A stretch of 64,000 bases of DNA, from contig NZ_MQWD01000001.1 of the NCBI RefSeq assembly GCF_002283365.1, forward strand, positions 1,311,154 to 1,375,153, written 5' to 3'. The notes below the pieces were generated by a model. That model worked only from the letters and a program-made list of their open reading frames with translations, was not told the origin of the DNA and did not search any database. This document shows, piece by piece, positions 26,679-35,524 of this stretch (positions are counted from its first letter, which is position 1; each line of letters begins with the position of its first letter). This stretch comes from Rubrivirga marina. GTDB lineage: Bacteria > Bacteroidota > Rhodothermia > Rhodothermales > Rubricoccaceae. The position numbers were made by a program, and so were the translations under genes.

Positions 26679-27170
26679 TCACAAATTCGTAGGCTGCCAG
26701 CGGTCCTCGTTCTCGGCCGCACCGAAATCGAGCCACGTCGCCTCGACGAGGGGGACCGGGGGGGCGAGCGATCGGGAGCCAGCGACGAGCGGCCGTGGCC
26801 TACGAACGGTCGGAGCAGTCTTTTTTTTTGACCGAAGGCCGGCGTCACGGATCGCGCGATTGACTGTCGAGCGACTCACTTCGACGTCGCGCTCTCGCGC
26901 GAGCCGGTCGGCCAGGTCGGCTCCGGTGGCGTCTGGGTCCTGGTCGAGCCACCGCTCGAGGGCGTCGAGGTCCGCCTCGGTCAGGCGCGGCCGGGGCCCG
27001 CGGCGGGCGCGGGACGGGGCGATGGAGCCCTTCGTACGGTGAAGCCGCTTCAGCTTCTGGACGAACGACCGGCTGACGCCGAACCGATTGGCGACGGCCT
27101 GTTCGGTGGCGTCGCCGCGGAGCGCGGCATTGAGGACGCGCTGGCGGAGGTCGTGGGAGTACGCGGACAT
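26679..27170 (-). pseudogene. IS630-type transposase N-terminal ORF (OrfA remnant)
   Basis: The first ~115 residues match the helix-turn-helix half of IS630-family transposases: SAYSHDLRQRVLNAALRG, VANRFGVSRSFVQKL, PRPRLTEADLDALERW and VSRSTVNRAIRDAGLRSKKK. At that KKK there is a run of nine A's (26821-26829 on the complementary strand), a typical slippage site where the second ORF with the DDE catalytic domain should start. Neither shifted frame encodes DDE-like protein; they stop or run into low complexity. The in-frame tail continues unconserved and stops inside the left terminal repeat. The catalytic half has apparently been lost, so this is a dead or non-autonomous element. Confidence 0.75.
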
Positions 27171-27199
27171 GCGACGTGGCGGAGCTGCCGGCTTACGAA
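26686..27199 (-). mobile_element. Short IS630-derived element with terminal inverted repeats
   Basis: The left end TTCGTAGGCTGCCAGC (26686-26701) and the reverse complement of 27184-27199, TTCGTAAGCCGGCAGC, match at 13 of 16 positions. They enclose only the OrfA remnant, ~514 bp in total; complete IS630 elements are about 1.1 kb. This looks like an internal deletion derivative (MITE-like). No clean TA duplication could be fixed at the ends. Confidence 0.6.
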
Positions 27200-27576
27200 A
27201 ACTCTAGCCCATCATTACCGCCCGGCCCAAAATGAACGGGGCGCGTGTGTGCTAGCGAGGGGACGGCAGCCCCCTGCTGATCAGCGATTCGTTCCGACCA
27301 GCGGGGACTGCTGGAACGCGTGGCGTCTGCAGGGGCGGTCAACTGAAGCGAGTCTCTATCACCTTTCCCTTTTGACAAGGCAGCCCCCCATCTCACCATC
27401 AGGCTGGCCCGATCTTGGACGGGAGGGCACACTGTTGTCCCCGGGGATCCTCCTAGATAAATTCCCCAGGTCGGCGGCCGATAGAGGACTCGGCCCCGGC
27501 ACGAGGCCGCGTTCTGCTCTGGGAGTCCGGAGCGATGGGCCCTCAACCCCCACCACCACACCTGTCCCCTGTCGTT
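27200..27576 (+). promoter_or_regulatory. Upstream region of the T9SS beta-helix gene
   Basis: A 377-base gap between the IS remnant and the beta-helix gene. It is less GC-rich than its surroundings, with TTGACA at 27372 and an AT-rich TAGATAAATT at 27454. The spacing of these elements does not make a convincing promoter. No gene was seen. Confidence 0.3.
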
Positions 27577-30500
27577 ATGCGTCATCTTGCCGCTGGGAGG
27601 ACCAGCCGCACGCTCGTCCAGTTCGCCGTCACGGCGTTCATCCTCCTCCTCGTCCCGTCGTCTCAAGCCCAAACCTTCCACCGCGACTGCGGGACGGGCC
27701 GGCTCTACGACGACGTGACGGGGGGGTGTAACAACGTAGAAACCGTCCTCTCCAGGAACGGCACCCTGTACTGGGTAGACCAGGCCACCGGGAACGACAG
27801 CGACCCCGGGACGAAGAGCAGACCGTGGAAGACGATCTCGAGGGCCAACCGGGCCGGCCAGCTCTTGCCCGGCGATGCCGTCCTCATCCGGTCGGGGACG
27901 TACCGCGAAGAGATCCGCCCCCGCACCGCGGGGCAGGCCGGCCGCCTCGTCACCTTCTCCGCGTACCCCGGCGAGACCGTGACGGTCTCGGGCGCGGACG
28001 TCGTCAACCGGCCCGGCAGCGGGTACGCCGGGTGGGTCCAGCAGAGCGACGGCTCGTGGCGACACGCCTGGACCTGGGACGCGCTCCCGTCGGAGGGCAC
28101 GCACCTCGCCGACCGGCGCCGCGAGCTGTTCGTCGTGAACGGGACCGTGCTCCGGCAGCTCAGCGGGACGTCGAAGCCGTCCATCGCGCCCGGCCAGTTC
28201 TGGGTCCAGGGCTCCGACTCGAACCCCACCGCCGTCTACATCAAGACGCCCGACGGCGCCAACCCGAACACCCAGCTGGTCGAGGTCGGCCAGCGCGACC
28301 TGCTCTTCCAGCCCGAGAGCCGCGACGTCTGCACCCGGTCCGACGACGGGTACTACCGCGTGCTCCTGCTCCGCTTTATGCACTCGACGGCGAAGCGCCA
28401 GCGGATGGCCGTTTGCACGGGCGCCCGCGGGAGCCGGATCGAGGAGGTCGAGGTCGTCTGGAACAACGCCGGCGGCATCCAACTCACCGGCCGCGACCAA
28501 CTTGTCCGCGGAGTGATTTCGAGCCACAACGGCATCGAGGGGATCGGCGTGCAGGGGTGCGACAACTGCACCGTCGAGTACTCCGAGGTCCGCGGCAACC
28601 ACTGGAAGTGGTGGCAGGACGAGGGCGGCCGGTCGCACGGCGGCGGCGGCAAGATCACGGGCACCACGAACTCGACGATCCGATACAACACGTACGCGGA
28701 CAACGACGGGGCCGGGATCTGGCTCGACGAGAACGCCAGCGGCAACGAGATCTACGGCAACCGGGTCGACCGCAACCTGAAGCAGGGAATCCAAATCGAG
28801 CTCCACTCCGACGGCAACCGGATCTACAACAACGTCGTCACCCGGACCCGGCACTACAGCTCGATCTGGAACGGCATTGGGATCTCGCTGTCGGTGAGCG
28901 ACGGCAACCTCGTCGCCTACAACACGGTCCTTGGCAACCAGGGGTCCGGCCTCCGGGTCGGCGGAGACAACCGCGGAACGTCCACCGGGAGCGTCGTCTA
29001 CAACAACCTCTTTCTGTACAACGCGCTCGCGGCCGACGCGGGCCGCGAGATCATGATCCTCGGGAGCGGGCCGGCGTCGGACCCCGGCTCGCCGTGGCAG
29101 CGCGTGCAGACGAACCGGGTCGACGGCAACGCCTACACGTTCCGGAACCCGCTCGAGATCCTGCGCAACGAGGCCAACTTCATGGTGTCGCCGTCGTGCA
29201 ACGGGTGCGACGCGCTCTACGCGAACGCGCTCGACGAGTGGCAGGAGCCGGTCGGTTTCGACGGGGGGGGGCACGTCACGCAACTCCTGCAGCCGACGAT
29301 CCAGAACCCGCTCGACCCGGTCAACGGGTGGCGTTTGAGCCTGGGGAGCCAGTACGCCGGGCGGGCCGTCGCCCTCCCCTCGGGCGTGGCCCCGATCCTG
29401 ACGGACGCGTTCGGCGCGACCCGGCCGGCGTCCGGCGGATCCATCGGGGCGCACGAACTGGGTGGGAGCCCGCCGCCCGCGTTCACCGCGAAGACCACGC
29501 CGCAGCCCGGTCCGCAGCCGGGCCCGACGGGCGGCGTGGTCTTCGCGGTGAACGCGGGCGGCGGAGCGTTCACGGCGGCCGACGGGACGGCGTACCAGGC
29601 CGACCGGCTCTACACACGCGGGCGGACCCGATCGACGAACGCGCCCATCGCCGGGACGACGGATGACGCGCTGTACCAGACGGCCCGGGCCGGCCAGTTC
29701 GCCTACAGCGTCCCCGTCCCCGACGGGACGTACGAGGTGACGTTCCGGTTCGCCGAGTTCGTCTACGACGGGCCGGGCCAGCGCCGCTTCGACATCGAGG
29801 CCGAGGGGACTGAGGTCCTCTCCAACGTCGACGTGTTCGCGGCGGCCGGGGCGAACCGGGCGTACGACCTCACGGCGACCGTGGCCGTGGCCGACGGGAC
29901 GCTCGACCTCCGGTTCCTCCAAGACACCAAGGGGCCGTTCGTTTCCGCCATCGTGGTCCACGCCCCGACGGCGTCCCCGGCGGGCCCCATCGCGTTTGCA
30001 GTGAACGCGGGAGGCGACGCGTTCACGGCGGGCGACGGGACGGCGTACGAGGCCGACCGCCTCTACACGAGCGGGCGGATCAAGTCGACCGACGCCCCGA
30101 TCTCTGGGACGACCGACGACGCGCTGTACCAGACGGCCCGGGCCGGCCGGTTCGCCTACAGCGTCCCCGTCCCCGACGGGACGTACGAGGTGACGTTCCG
30201 GTTCGCCGAGTTCGTCTACAACGGAGCCGGGGACCGCCGCTTCGACATCGAGGCCGAGGGGACTGAGGTCCTCTCCAACGTCGACGTGTTCGCAGCGGCC
30301 GGGATCCGCCGGGCGTACGACCTCACGGCGACCGTAGTCGTGGCCGACGGGACGCTCGACCTCCGGTTCCTCCAGGACACCAAGGGCCCCATCGTCTCCG
30401 CCATCGTCGTCCGCCATGCGTTGGACGCGTCGCTGGCAGAGGAGCCCCCGGTCGCCCTGACCGCCCCGGAGACGATCGTGGCGCGGAGCAGCGCGCTCCC

Positions 30501-30765
30501 CGACGTGGTGACGCTCGAGCGCCCGAGCCCGAACCCCACGCACGGGCGGGCCGTGCTCCGGTACGCCCTGCCTGAGGCCTCCGACGTGCGGATCGACGTG
30601 CTCGACCTGCTCGGCCGGCCGGTGGCCGTCCTCGAGGACGGGAGCCAGTTCGCCGGGTGGCACGAGGTCGCGTTCGAGGGGGCCGGGCTCCCGGCCGGGG
30701 TCTACGTGGTCCGGCTGCTGGCGGATGGCCAGGCTGCCGTGCAGCGGCTGACGCTGGCCCGCTAA
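27577..30765 (+). CDS. Secreted beta-helix protein with two malectin domains and T9SS sorting domain
   Basis: A 1062-residue secreted protein. The signal peptide (LVQFAVTAFILLLVPSSQAQ) leads into a head and a right-handed beta-helix (about 60-620) with rungs such as IRYNTYADNDGAGIW and IEGIGVQGCDNCTVEYSE. Two nearly identical malectin domains follow (about 650-790 and 800-945), each starting FAVNAGG and containing GTTDDALYQTARAG. The C-terminal ~80 residues are a type IX sorting domain: SPNPTHGRAVLRYALPEASD, VLDLLGRPVAVL, LPAGVYVVRL. It is probably exported across the outer membrane and binds or processes polysaccharide at the surface. I chose the ATG at 27577 for the signal peptide. Confidence 0.88.
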   Translation: MRHLAAGRTSRTLVQFAVTAFILLLVPSSQAQTFHRDCGTGRLYDDVTGGCNNVETVLSRNGTLYWVDQATGNDSDPGTKSRPWKTISRANRAGQLLPGDAVLIRSGTYREEIRPRTAGQAGRLVTFSAYPGETVTVSGADVVNRPGSGYAGWVQQSDGSWRHAWTWDALPSEGTHLADRRRELFVVNGTVLRQLSGTSKPSIAPGQFWVQGSDSNPTAVYIKTPDGANPNTQLVEVGQRDLLFQPESRDVCTRSDDGYYRVLLLRFMHSTAKRQRMAVCTGARGSRIEEVEVVWNNAGGIQLTGRDQLVRGVISSHNGIEGIGVQGCDNCTVEYSEVRGNHWKWWQDEGGRSHGGGGKITGTTNSTIRYNTYADNDGAGIWLDENASGNEIYGNRVDRNLKQGIQIELHSDGNRIYNNVVTRTRHYSSIWNGIGISLSVSDGNLVAYNTVLGNQGSGLRVGGDNRGTSTGSVVYNNLFLYNALAADAGREIMILGSGPASDPGSPWQRVQTNRVDGNAYTFRNPLEILRNEANFMVSPSCNGCDALYANALDEWQEPVGFDGGGHVTQLLQPTIQNPLDPVNGWRLSLGSQYAGRAVALPSGVAPILTDAFGATRPASGGSIGAHELGGSPPPAFTAKTTPQPGPQPGPTGGVVFAVNAGGGAFTAADGTAYQADRLYTRGRTRSTNAPIAGTTDDALYQTARAGQFAYSVPVPDGTYEVTFRFAEFVYDGPGQRRFDIEAEGTEVLSNVDVFAAAGANRAYDLTATVAVADGTLDLRFLQDTKGPFVSAIVVHAPTASPAGPIAFAVNAGGDAFTAGDGTAYEADRLYTSGRIKSTDAPISGTTDDALYQTARAGRFAYSVPVPDGTYEVTFRFAEFVYNGAGDRRFDIEAEGTEVLSNVDVFAAAGIRRAYDLTATVVVADGTLDLRFLQDTKGPIVSAIVVRHALDASLAEEPPVALTAPETIVARSSALPDVVTLERPSPNPTHGRAVLRYALPEASDVRIDVLDLLGRPVAVLEDGSQFAGWHEVAFEGAGLPAGVYVVRLLADGQAAVQRLTLAR
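29548..30413 (+). repeat. Tandem malectin-domain duplication (two ~413-bp units)
   Basis: Bases 29548-29960 and 30001-30413 are direct repeats at an exact offset of 453 bases. They have long identical tracts, including the stretch coding SVPVPDGTYEVTFRFAEFVY, which indicates recent duplication or gene conversion. Confidence 0.8.
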
Positions 30766-30786
30766 GGACGGGCGTTGAGAAGGAGT

Positions 30787-30820
30787 CGGGGCCCGCCGGA
30801 CGGAAGTCAGGCGGGCCCCG
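30787..30820. terminator. Bidirectional hairpin between convergent genes
   Basis: A perfect 11-bp stem, CGGGGCCCGCC with GGCGGGCCCCG, around a 12-base loop. It sits between the stop of the beta-helix gene and the minus-strand small gene. Confidence 0.65.
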
Positions 30821-30825
30821 GCGCA

Positions 30826-31038
30826 TTACCCGGGCGTCGGTCCTTCGCCGGGCCCCGTCGGGCCGTGCCCATCGGGGACGCCGTCCAGGTCGGCGTAGAA
30901 CGCGGTGTAGAACGCGGCAAGCTCGCGGGCGGTGACGTCCTCCTCAATGAGGCGGGCGATCGCCTCCCGCTCCTCAGGTCGGAGCGTGTCGGGGTAGCGA
31001 ACGAACCGTTCGACGGCGTCTTCGAGGGATGGGGACAT
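30826..31038 (-). CDS. Small hypothetical protein
   Basis: A 70-residue acidic protein that I do not recognise. The sequence is mostly helical, with RPEEREAIARLIEEDVTARE and an aromatic AFYTAFYADLD segment, then a Gly/Pro-rich tail. The ATG at 31038 gives the compact product; an upstream ATG at 31104 adds 22 unlikely residues. It is divergent from the orphan gene at 31296 with a shared 257-base promoter region, so the two may be functionally paired. No Cys or His metal motif is present, so there is no direct sign of a zinc-finger anti-sigma factor. Confidence 0.55.
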   Translation of the reverse strand: MSPSLEDAVERFVRYPDTLRPEEREAIARLIEEDVTARELAAFYTAFYADLDGVPDGHGPTGPGEGPTPG

Positions 31039-31295
31039 GCGGCGGGGTACGTGGCGGGGGCGGAGTACGCCAACGGAGTGGACGAGGGGTGAGAATAGAC
31101 GCACTGATGCGTCCGGAACCGCGCCAAAAACGCAGGCCGAAGCGGGGGTTAGGCGGGCATTCCGCTAACGGCCCACGGCTCTATGATGGTCGTTACATCC
31201 CGGCCCGGCCCAATAACGACGAGGGCCGCGCTCTGGACTTCCCCAAAGTCTCGCTGGCCCCCGACTACGAGACTCGGTCCCCTTCCCCGCTGACC

Positions 31296-32333
31296 ATGTC
31301 TCTTGCTCCTGCGTCACTCCGGCGCACCTTCGCCGACCTCGTCGGCGACCAGCCGTCTCGGCTGGCGACCGACGCGTTCGTTGAACACAGCCGTCAGATC
31401 GCGACGGCCTACCTCTTGCGCCGAACCCACTCGGGGCGGCTTCGCCTTGACCAGTTCGACCTTCGGGTCGAGGACCTCGCCCTCGACTGCTTCGCCGACC
31501 TCTTCCGCCGCGACGACGAGGGCCGCCTGGTCCGCCTCCGCGGCTACGCCCAGTCGATCGGCTGGGAGTCGCTCGACGACGCCGGCCTCGCGATCGCGGT
31601 GCGCCGGCTCGTGTTCAGCGTGGTCAATGAGGGGCTCTTCCGGCGATACCGCGAGAGCGACCCCACCGTGGGGCGCCTGATCCGGACGCTGAAGCAGCAC
31701 GTCGGCGAGCACGATCGACTGAGCCTCCACCGCGTGCGCGGGACGTACCTCGTCGAACTCCTCGACGCGACGCCGGACCAGAAGGCGAGGCCGCTGATGC
31801 CGCCGGAGGTGCTCGAGGCCCACCTGCACGGGTTGCTCGGCTCAAGCGGGCCAATGCGTGACGTCGTCGGCGAGCTCGCGGAGCTGTTCGCGTCGCACCC
31901 CCTCTACGCGCCGGCGGTGTCGCTCCCGGACCTCGCGCTGTGCATCCGGAACGTGCTCGCGCGCCGGGGCGAAATCTCCGGCGAGGCCACGGCCGACGCC
32001 GACGACGTCGACGGTCGAAATCTGACGGTGCTGGTCCAGTCGTATATCGAGCACGCACTCGCGCGGGTCCGACACGATATGGAGGGGCTCTACGTCGGCC
32101 GTCGTGGGATCAGCCCGAACCTCTACCTGGCCTACTTCAGAGCGGTCGGGGACATCTTACGGGACCAGCTCACCGGGGCGGGGACACCCGACCTGTCCTT
32201 CCGTGAGGCGCTCAACGGTCACATCGCGGCCGTGAGCAGCAAGGAGTACCGGCGGACGCACCAGGCCGTCCTCGAGTACCTCGTCAACCTGACCCGGGCG
32301 CGCGTCCTGGCCCAGGCCGCGCCGCTGGTCTGA
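31296..32333 (+). CDS. Hypothetical protein, helical, weak sigma-factor-like N-terminal region
   Basis: A 345-residue soluble, helix-rich protein. I do not recognise the family with confidence. The stretch VEDLALDCFADLFRRDDEG followed by RLRGY faintly resembles sigma-70 region 2 (DLVQE..L.L.RRD), but no region 4 helix-turn-helix can be seen. Further blocks are VGRLIRTLKQHV, GRRGISPNLYLAYFRAVGDIL and the end YRRTHQAVLEYLVNLTRARVL. It has no signal peptide or membrane segment. It is divergent from a 70-residue protein and terminates at a strong hairpin (32360-32388). A regulatory role is only a guess. Confidence 0.7.
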   Translation: MSLAPASLRRTFADLVGDQPSRLATDAFVEHSRQIATAYLLRRTHSGRLRLDQFDLRVEDLALDCFADLFRRDDEGRLVRLRGYAQSIGWESLDDAGLAIAVRRLVFSVVNEGLFRRYRESDPTVGRLIRTLKQHVGEHDRLSLHRVRGTYLVELLDATPDQKARPLMPPEVLEAHLHGLLGSSGPMRDVVGELAELFASHPLYAPAVSLPDLALCIRNVLARRGEISGEATADADDVDGRNLTVLVQSYIEHALARVRHDMEGLYVGRRGISPNLYLAYFRAVGDILRDQLTGAGTPDLSFREALNGHIAAVSSKEYRRTHQAVLEYLVNLTRARVLAQAAPLV

Positions 32334-32359
32334 CGCCCCCGTCGTTGGGACGCTCTGAG

Positions 32360-32388
32360 GCGAGCGCGCGACCACGGCGCGCGCTCGC
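32360..32388. terminator. Bidirectional hairpin between convergent genes
   Basis: GCGAGCGCGCG pairs with CGCGCGCTCGC (11 bp perfect) around a 7-base loop. It lies between the orphan gene at 31296 and the minus-strand malectin gene. Confidence 0.65.
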
Positions 32389-32405
32389 CCCACGGCTCCG
32401 GCCCG

Positions 32406-33332
32406 CTAGCGGGCGACGGACATCGTTCCGGACGCAGCCGCGTCGCCGTGGGCCATGACGGCTCGGAGACGATAGGCGTAGGCCCCCGTCGCGAGGCCCC
32501 GAACGTCGACCGGCAGGGGCCGGTCGGTCCCGGCCGAGAGCGCCGTCGTGGACGACCAGACGCGGCGGCCGAGCACGTCGTAGAGGGCGAGCTCGATGGT
32601 GGCCGCCTCGGGCAGCGTCAGGCGCAGCGTCGCCGTCGCGGCCGAGGGGTTCGGCACGGGCGGGCCGACGGTGAGCCGCGACGGCGGCGGGGCGGCGGCC
32701 GTGGTCCGGGCGACGGGGCGGGAGACCTCGATGGCCGCCACGTGCGGCTGGTCGACCGAGGCGAAGAACCCGACGTCGAGCGTGTCGTCCTCGGCCACGT
32801 ACACCGTGAACTGCTTGACGACGGCCGTGGCCGGGCCGGCCTCGGCCGTGATGTCGAAGTCGTCGATGATCGTCTGGCCCTCGGCGTCCACGTCGAACAC
32901 GCGCGAGCCGACGCCGCCGGGCTCGCCGCCGGGGACGCCCCAGTAGATCTCGGCGAAGTGGAGGCGGAGGATGTAGAGGCCGGCCTCCGGGACGGCGATC
33001 CGGTAGGCGAACCGCTCACGGCGGCCCGTCGAAGTCCGGCCGGTGAGGTAGAGGCTGTCCGCGTCGGTCCCGGCGATCTCCGTCAGGACGCGGTTCACCG
33101 ACGGCCGGCCGTCGTCGGCCGACGTGTCGGCCGCCCACTCGGCGCCGTTCGCCATGAGGGCGGGACCGCCCGCGTTGATTCGTGCGATGACCTCCTCGAC
33201 GGGGTCGTCCTCCGGGGACGACGACTGGGCCTGGGCGGGGCCGGCGAGGAGACCGACGAGAAGGAGACCGAGGAGCGCGCACCGGAGGTGAGCGAGCCCG
33301 ACCGAAACCACAGGCAAGGAAGCCGTAGGCAT
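32406..33332 (-). CDS. Secreted malectin-domain protein with T9SS sorting domain
   Basis: A 308-residue protein. It has a signal peptide (LRCALLGLLLVGLLAGPAQAQ), then a malectin-like carbohydrate-binding domain (about 50-205) with INAGGPALMANGAEWAADTS, LYILRLHFAEIYWG, VFDVDAEGQ and the closing strand HVAAIEVSRP. A C-terminal sorting domain (about 225-308) follows: PPVPNPSAATATLRLTLPEA, LALYDVLGRRVW, LATGAYAYRL. It is probably a small surface lectin delivered by type IX secretion. It lies 82 bases downstream of cysNC on the same strand, with a hairpin between. Its domains also occur in the larger proteins at 27577, 55203 and 58478. Confidence 0.88.
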   Translation of the reverse strand: MPTASLPVVSVGLAHLRCALLGLLLVGLLAGPAQAQSSSPEDDPVEEVIARINAGGPALMANGAEWAADTSADDGRPSVNRVLTEIAGTDADSLYLTGRTSTGRRERFAYRIAVPEAGLYILRLHFAEIYWGVPGGEPGGVGSRVFDVDAEGQTIIDDFDITAEAGPATAVVKQFTVYVAEDDTLDVGFFASVDQPHVAAIEVSRPVARTTAAAPPPSRLTVGPPVPNPSAATATLRLTLPEAATIELALYDVLGRRVWSSTTALSAGTDRPLPVDVRGLATGAYAYRLRAVMAHGDAAASGTMSVAR

Positions 33333-33380
33333 GGGGGTGGGAGGTGGGGAAGGAGATGATTCCCAATCGTTCCACGAGCC

Positions 33381-33399
33381 CGCCGATGCAGGATCGGCG
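33381..33399 (-). terminator. Hairpin after cysNC
   Basis: CGCCGAT pairs with ATCGGCG around the loop GCAGG, with further G/C pairing outside. It lies just past the cysNC stop on the minus strand. Confidence 0.45.
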
Positions 33400-33414
33400 C
33401 GGGGCCCGTCGGCG

Positions 33415-35463
33415 TTACCCCGGGGCGATGCCGGCCTCGACGAGTCGCCGCCAGAGCGTCTCGACCGACGCCTCGATCGAGGCCGACGCGGTGGGGAGGA
33501 CCACGTCGGGAGCGGGCGGCGGCTCGTACGGGGCCGAGACGCCGGTGAACCCCTCGATCTCGCCGCGGTCCGCGCGGGCGTAGAGGCCCTTCGGGTCACG
33601 CGCTCGCGCGGTCTCCACGTCGACCTCGACGTAGACCTCGAGGAAGCGGCCCTCCGGGACGAGCGCCCGGACCCGGGCGCGGTCGGCCGCCGACGGCGAG
33701 ACGAGCGCGCACAGGACGACGAGCCCCTGGTCCACCAGCAGACGGGCGACCTCGCCCGTGCGGCGGACGGCCTCGGCGCGGTCGGCCGCGTCGAAGCCAA
33801 GGTCGCCGTTGAGCCCGTGGCGGAGGGCGTCGCCGTCGAGCCGGACCGTCTGGACGCCGGCCGCCTGGAGACGCCGCTCGACGTGTCGGGCGATCGTCGT
33901 CTTGCCTGAGCCCGAGAGGCCCGTGAGCCAGACGACCCCCGCACGCCAGCCATTGTGCGCCTCGCGTTCCGCCAGCGGCACGTCGTCCGCCTCCCACACG
34001 ACGTCCGGGGAGGACGGCCTCGCGAGGACCGGCGAGCCCGCGCCGCGCCCGTCGCCGCTCGGGGGCGCCACCGGGGGTGCCTGTCCGTCGAGGCGCGCGG
34101 CCTCCCGAGCGACGTCGTCGGGGTCTTGCGCAGCGCCGCGGATCATGCCGGCCGCGACCGTCCCGTTCGAGTAGGGGTCGATGAGGATGAACCCGCCGGT
34201 CTTCCGGTTGATGGCGTAGGGGTCAAAGAAGATCGGGGCCGCCGTCGTGAGGCGGACGCGCGCGATGTCGTTGAGCCCGAGCGCGGCGGCCGGCTGGCGG
34301 TGCAGCGTGTCGACGTCGACCCGGTAGACGATCTCGTCGACGAAGACCTTCACCTCGCGGGTCGTGTGGCGGAGGAGGTAGTGGCGGCCGGGCTCGAGGG
34401 GCGTCTCGCTCATCCAGCACACCATGGCGTCGACGGCGCTCGCGACCGTCGGGAGGTTCCCCGTGCGGACGAGCATGTCGCCGCGCGAGACGTCAAGGTC
34501 GTCCGTCAGCTCGATCACGACGGGCTCGCCGGCGGCCGCCCGAGGCTGCTCGCCGTCGAAGGTGGTCACGCTCAGGATCCGGCTCTCGCGGCCCGACGGG
34601 AGGGCGAGGACGGCGTCGCCCGGCCGGACCTCTCCCGACGCGACGGTCCCAGCGAGCCCGCGGAAGTCCTGGTGCGGCCGGATGACGGTCTGGACGGGGA
34701 ACCGGAAGTCGACGAGGTTGCGGTCGGCCGCGACGTTGATCGTTTCGAGGAGGTAGAGCAGCGTCGGGCCCTCGTACCAGTCCATGTGCTCGCTCCGCTC
34801 GACGACGTTGTCGCCCTTGAGCGCCGAGACCGGCACGAACCGGACGTCGTGGACGCCGAGCTTGGCCGAGAACGCGGTGTACTCCTCCACCACGGCGTCG
34901 TAGGCCTCCTCGGCGTAGTCGACGAGGTCCATCTTGTTGATGGCGACCACGAGGCGGGGGATGCCCAAGAGCGACGCCAGGAAGCCGTGCCGCTTCGACT
35001 GGGTCTGGACGCCGCGTCGGGCGTCGACCAGGATGATCGCGAGGTCGGCCGTCGAGGCCCCCGTGACCATGTTCCGCGTGTACTGGACGTGGCCCGGCGT
35101 GTCGGCGATGATGAACTTCCGCCGCGGCGTCGCGAAGTACCGGTACGCCACGTCGATCGTGATCCCCTGCTCCCGCTCGGCCCTCAGCCCGTCCGTCAGC
35201 AGCGCGAGGTCGGGGACCCCGTCGTCGTCGGTCCCCCGGGCCCGCGAGGCCTCCGAGACGGCCTCGAGCTGGTCCTCGAAGATCGACTTCGAGTCGTAGA
35301 GGAGCCGGCCGATCAGCGTGCTCTTCCCGTCGTCGACGCTCCCGGCCGTCGTGAACCGGAGGAGGTCCATGTCGAGGTACCCGTCGGAGGGGTCGACCGG
35401 GGGGCCGTCGGGGGCGCCGGCCTCGGCGGCGAGGCGGGCGGGGTCGGTGCCGTTGGTCTGCAT
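33415..35463 (-). CDS. cysNC: Bifunctional sulfate adenylyltransferase GTPase subunit / APS kinase
   Basis: A 682-residue fusion. The CysN half (about 30-450) is a GTPase that drives ATP sulfurylase: G1 AGSVDDGKST at 40-49, G3 DTPGH, G4 NKMD, and a switch region with EREQGITIDVAYRYF. The CysC half (about 505-680) has the APS kinase P-loop GLSGSGKTT near residue 515 and the RLDGDALRHGLNGDLGF block. Together with CysD it makes APS and then PAPS. No PAPS reductase (CysH) is in the window, and sulfotransferases share the operon, so PAPS here most likely feeds sulfonation of a polysaccharide rather than cysteine synthesis (inference). Confidence 0.96.
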   Translation of the reverse strand: MQTNGTDPARLAAEAGAPDGPPVDPSDGYLDMDLLRFTTAGSVDDGKSTLIGRLLYDSKSIFEDQLEAVSEASRARGTDDDGVPDLALLTDGLRAEREQGITIDVAYRYFATPRRKFIIADTPGHVQYTRNMVTGASTADLAIILVDARRGVQTQSKRHGFLASLLGIPRLVVAINKMDLVDYAEEAYDAVVEEYTAFSAKLGVHDVRFVPVSALKGDNVVERSEHMDWYEGPTLLYLLETINVAADRNLVDFRFPVQTVIRPHQDFRGLAGTVASGEVRPGDAVLALPSGRESRILSVTTFDGEQPRAAAGEPVVIELTDDLDVSRGDMLVRTGNLPTVASAVDAMVCWMSETPLEPGRHYLLRHTTREVKVFVDEIVYRVDVDTLHRQPAAALGLNDIARVRLTTAAPIFFDPYAINRKTGGFILIDPYSNGTVAAGMIRGAAQDPDDVAREAARLDGQAPPVAPPSGDGRGAGSPVLARPSSPDVVWEADDVPLAEREAHNGWRAGVVWLTGLSGSGKTTIARHVERRLQAAGVQTVRLDGDALRHGLNGDLGFDAADRAEAVRRTGEVARLLVDQGLVVLCALVSPSAADRARVRALVPEGRFLEVYVEVDVETARARDPKGLYARADRGEIEGFTGVSAPYEPPPAPDVVLPTASASIEASVETLWRRLVEAGIAPG

Positions 35464-35524
35464 GGTCGAGAGCGGGGTGCGGGATCGGGGATGTGGGATG
35501 GGTGAGGACGAGCGATGGGCTCAT

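Noticed and set aside
27372-27400. TTGACA as a -35 box for the beta-helix gene
   Set aside because: The sequence 17 bases on (ACCATC) is a poor -10; it is only noted as part of an AT-richer upstream region.
27193-30663. Minus-strand open frame of about 1156 codons
   Set aside because: It lies opposite the beta-helix/malectin gene, which has clear domains; the antisense product is repetitive and domain-free.
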